Assembly: GCA_016937035.1 (NCBI GenBank)
Contig: JAFGWS010000113.1
Coordinates: forward strand, 1-6,816
Length of the DNA: 6,816 bases
Reading direction: 5' to 3'
Source of the DNA: Pontiellaceae bacterium
GTDB lineage: Bacteria > Verrucomicrobiota > Kiritimatiellia > Kiritimatiellales > Pontiellaceae
Shown here piece after piece: positions 6,627-6,816 of the stretch. The position numbers and the translations under genes were made by a program. Under the pieces are notes generated by a model. The model was given only the letters and a program-made list of their open reading frames with translations, was not told the DNA's origin and did not search any database. The stretch's first letter is position 1. Each line of letters begins with the position of its first letter.

Positions 6627-6816
6627 TTATTCGTTTTCTTTTCGGTATTCAAGGATGTCGCCCGGCTGGCAGTCGAGGAATTCGCAGATCGCCTCCAAGG
6701 TCGAAAGGCGCAGCCCTTTCACCTTTCCTGTCTTGATCAGGGAGAGGTTTTGCTCGGTGATACCTACGTGTTCCGCCAACTGCTTGGAGCGCACCTTGCG
6801 CTTGGCCAGCATGACA
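6627..6816 (-). CDS. Small Cro/CI-type helix-turn-helix regulator, 5' end cut off
   Basis: This is a cytoplasmic DNA-binding protein of the Xre/Cro-CI class. The visible helix-turn-helix is KQLAEHVGITEQNLSLIKTG, followed by the family ending LSTLEAICEFLDCQPGDILEY. An ATG at 6812 would give 61 residues, but the frame stays open to the window edge. The codon before that ATG is GTC (Val), which fits the common family beginning in which a short strand ends in Asp-Val just before MLAKRK. I therefore think the true start lies a few codons outside the window. It ends 14 bp before the lipoprotein gene and the two are probably co-transcribed. Small proteins of this type may be antitoxin-like or autonomous repressors, but no toxin gene is visible here. 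Confidence 0.85.
   Translation of the reverse strand, partial: VMLAKRKVRSKQLAEHVGITEQNLSLIKTGKVKGLRLSTLEAICEFLDCQPGDILEYRKENE

Overview
The window carries six protein genes, five of them complete, and reads as bacterial chromosomal signalling DNA from a Gram-negative (diderm) organism. That is supported by a lipoprotein with a lipobox, an MCP with a large extracytoplasmic domain, and a sigma-54-dependent activator. AT-rich palindromic intergenic islands sit between moderately GC-rich genes, a style I associate loosely with PVC-type bacteria such as Kiritimatiellota or Lentisphaerota. This taxon guess rests on general impression only. No rRNA, tRNA, transposase or CRISPR array is visible.

Layout: 1-249 is a leader with no clear gene. 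250-2553 (+) is a 767-residue methyl-accepting chemotaxis protein whose sensor region contains an ungapped internal duplication. 2554-2663 holds a long inverted repeat between two convergent genes. 2664-4013 (-) is an NtrC-family sigma-54 activator, and 4108-5313 (-) is its probable partner, a soluble PAS histidine kinase. The kinase is upstream in the same transcript direction. The gap between the two is almost entirely filled by a palindrome made of three CACTAAT units and three inverted partners, each 10 bp apart. 5314-5464 is a divergent control region. 5465-5878 (+) is a single-domain receiver protein. 5893-6612 (-) is a PDZ lipoprotein that follows a small Cro/CI-type regulator (6627 to the right edge, 5' end cut off), probably in one operon.

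How they may work together: the kinase would phosphorylate the NtrC-type regulator, which would drive sigma-54 promoters elsewhere, since I found no convincing -24/-12 site here. The divergent receiver protein may be a second phosphate acceptor for the same kinase. The chemoreceptor senses an unknown signal and needs CheA/CheW, which are not in this window. The regulator and PDZ lipoprotein look like a separate unit.

The points most worth a second look are the 10-bp-phased palindrome inside the kinase-regulator operon, a fragment of the same repeat near the left edge, the 2572-2647 inverted repeat, and the duplicated chemoreceptor sensor.
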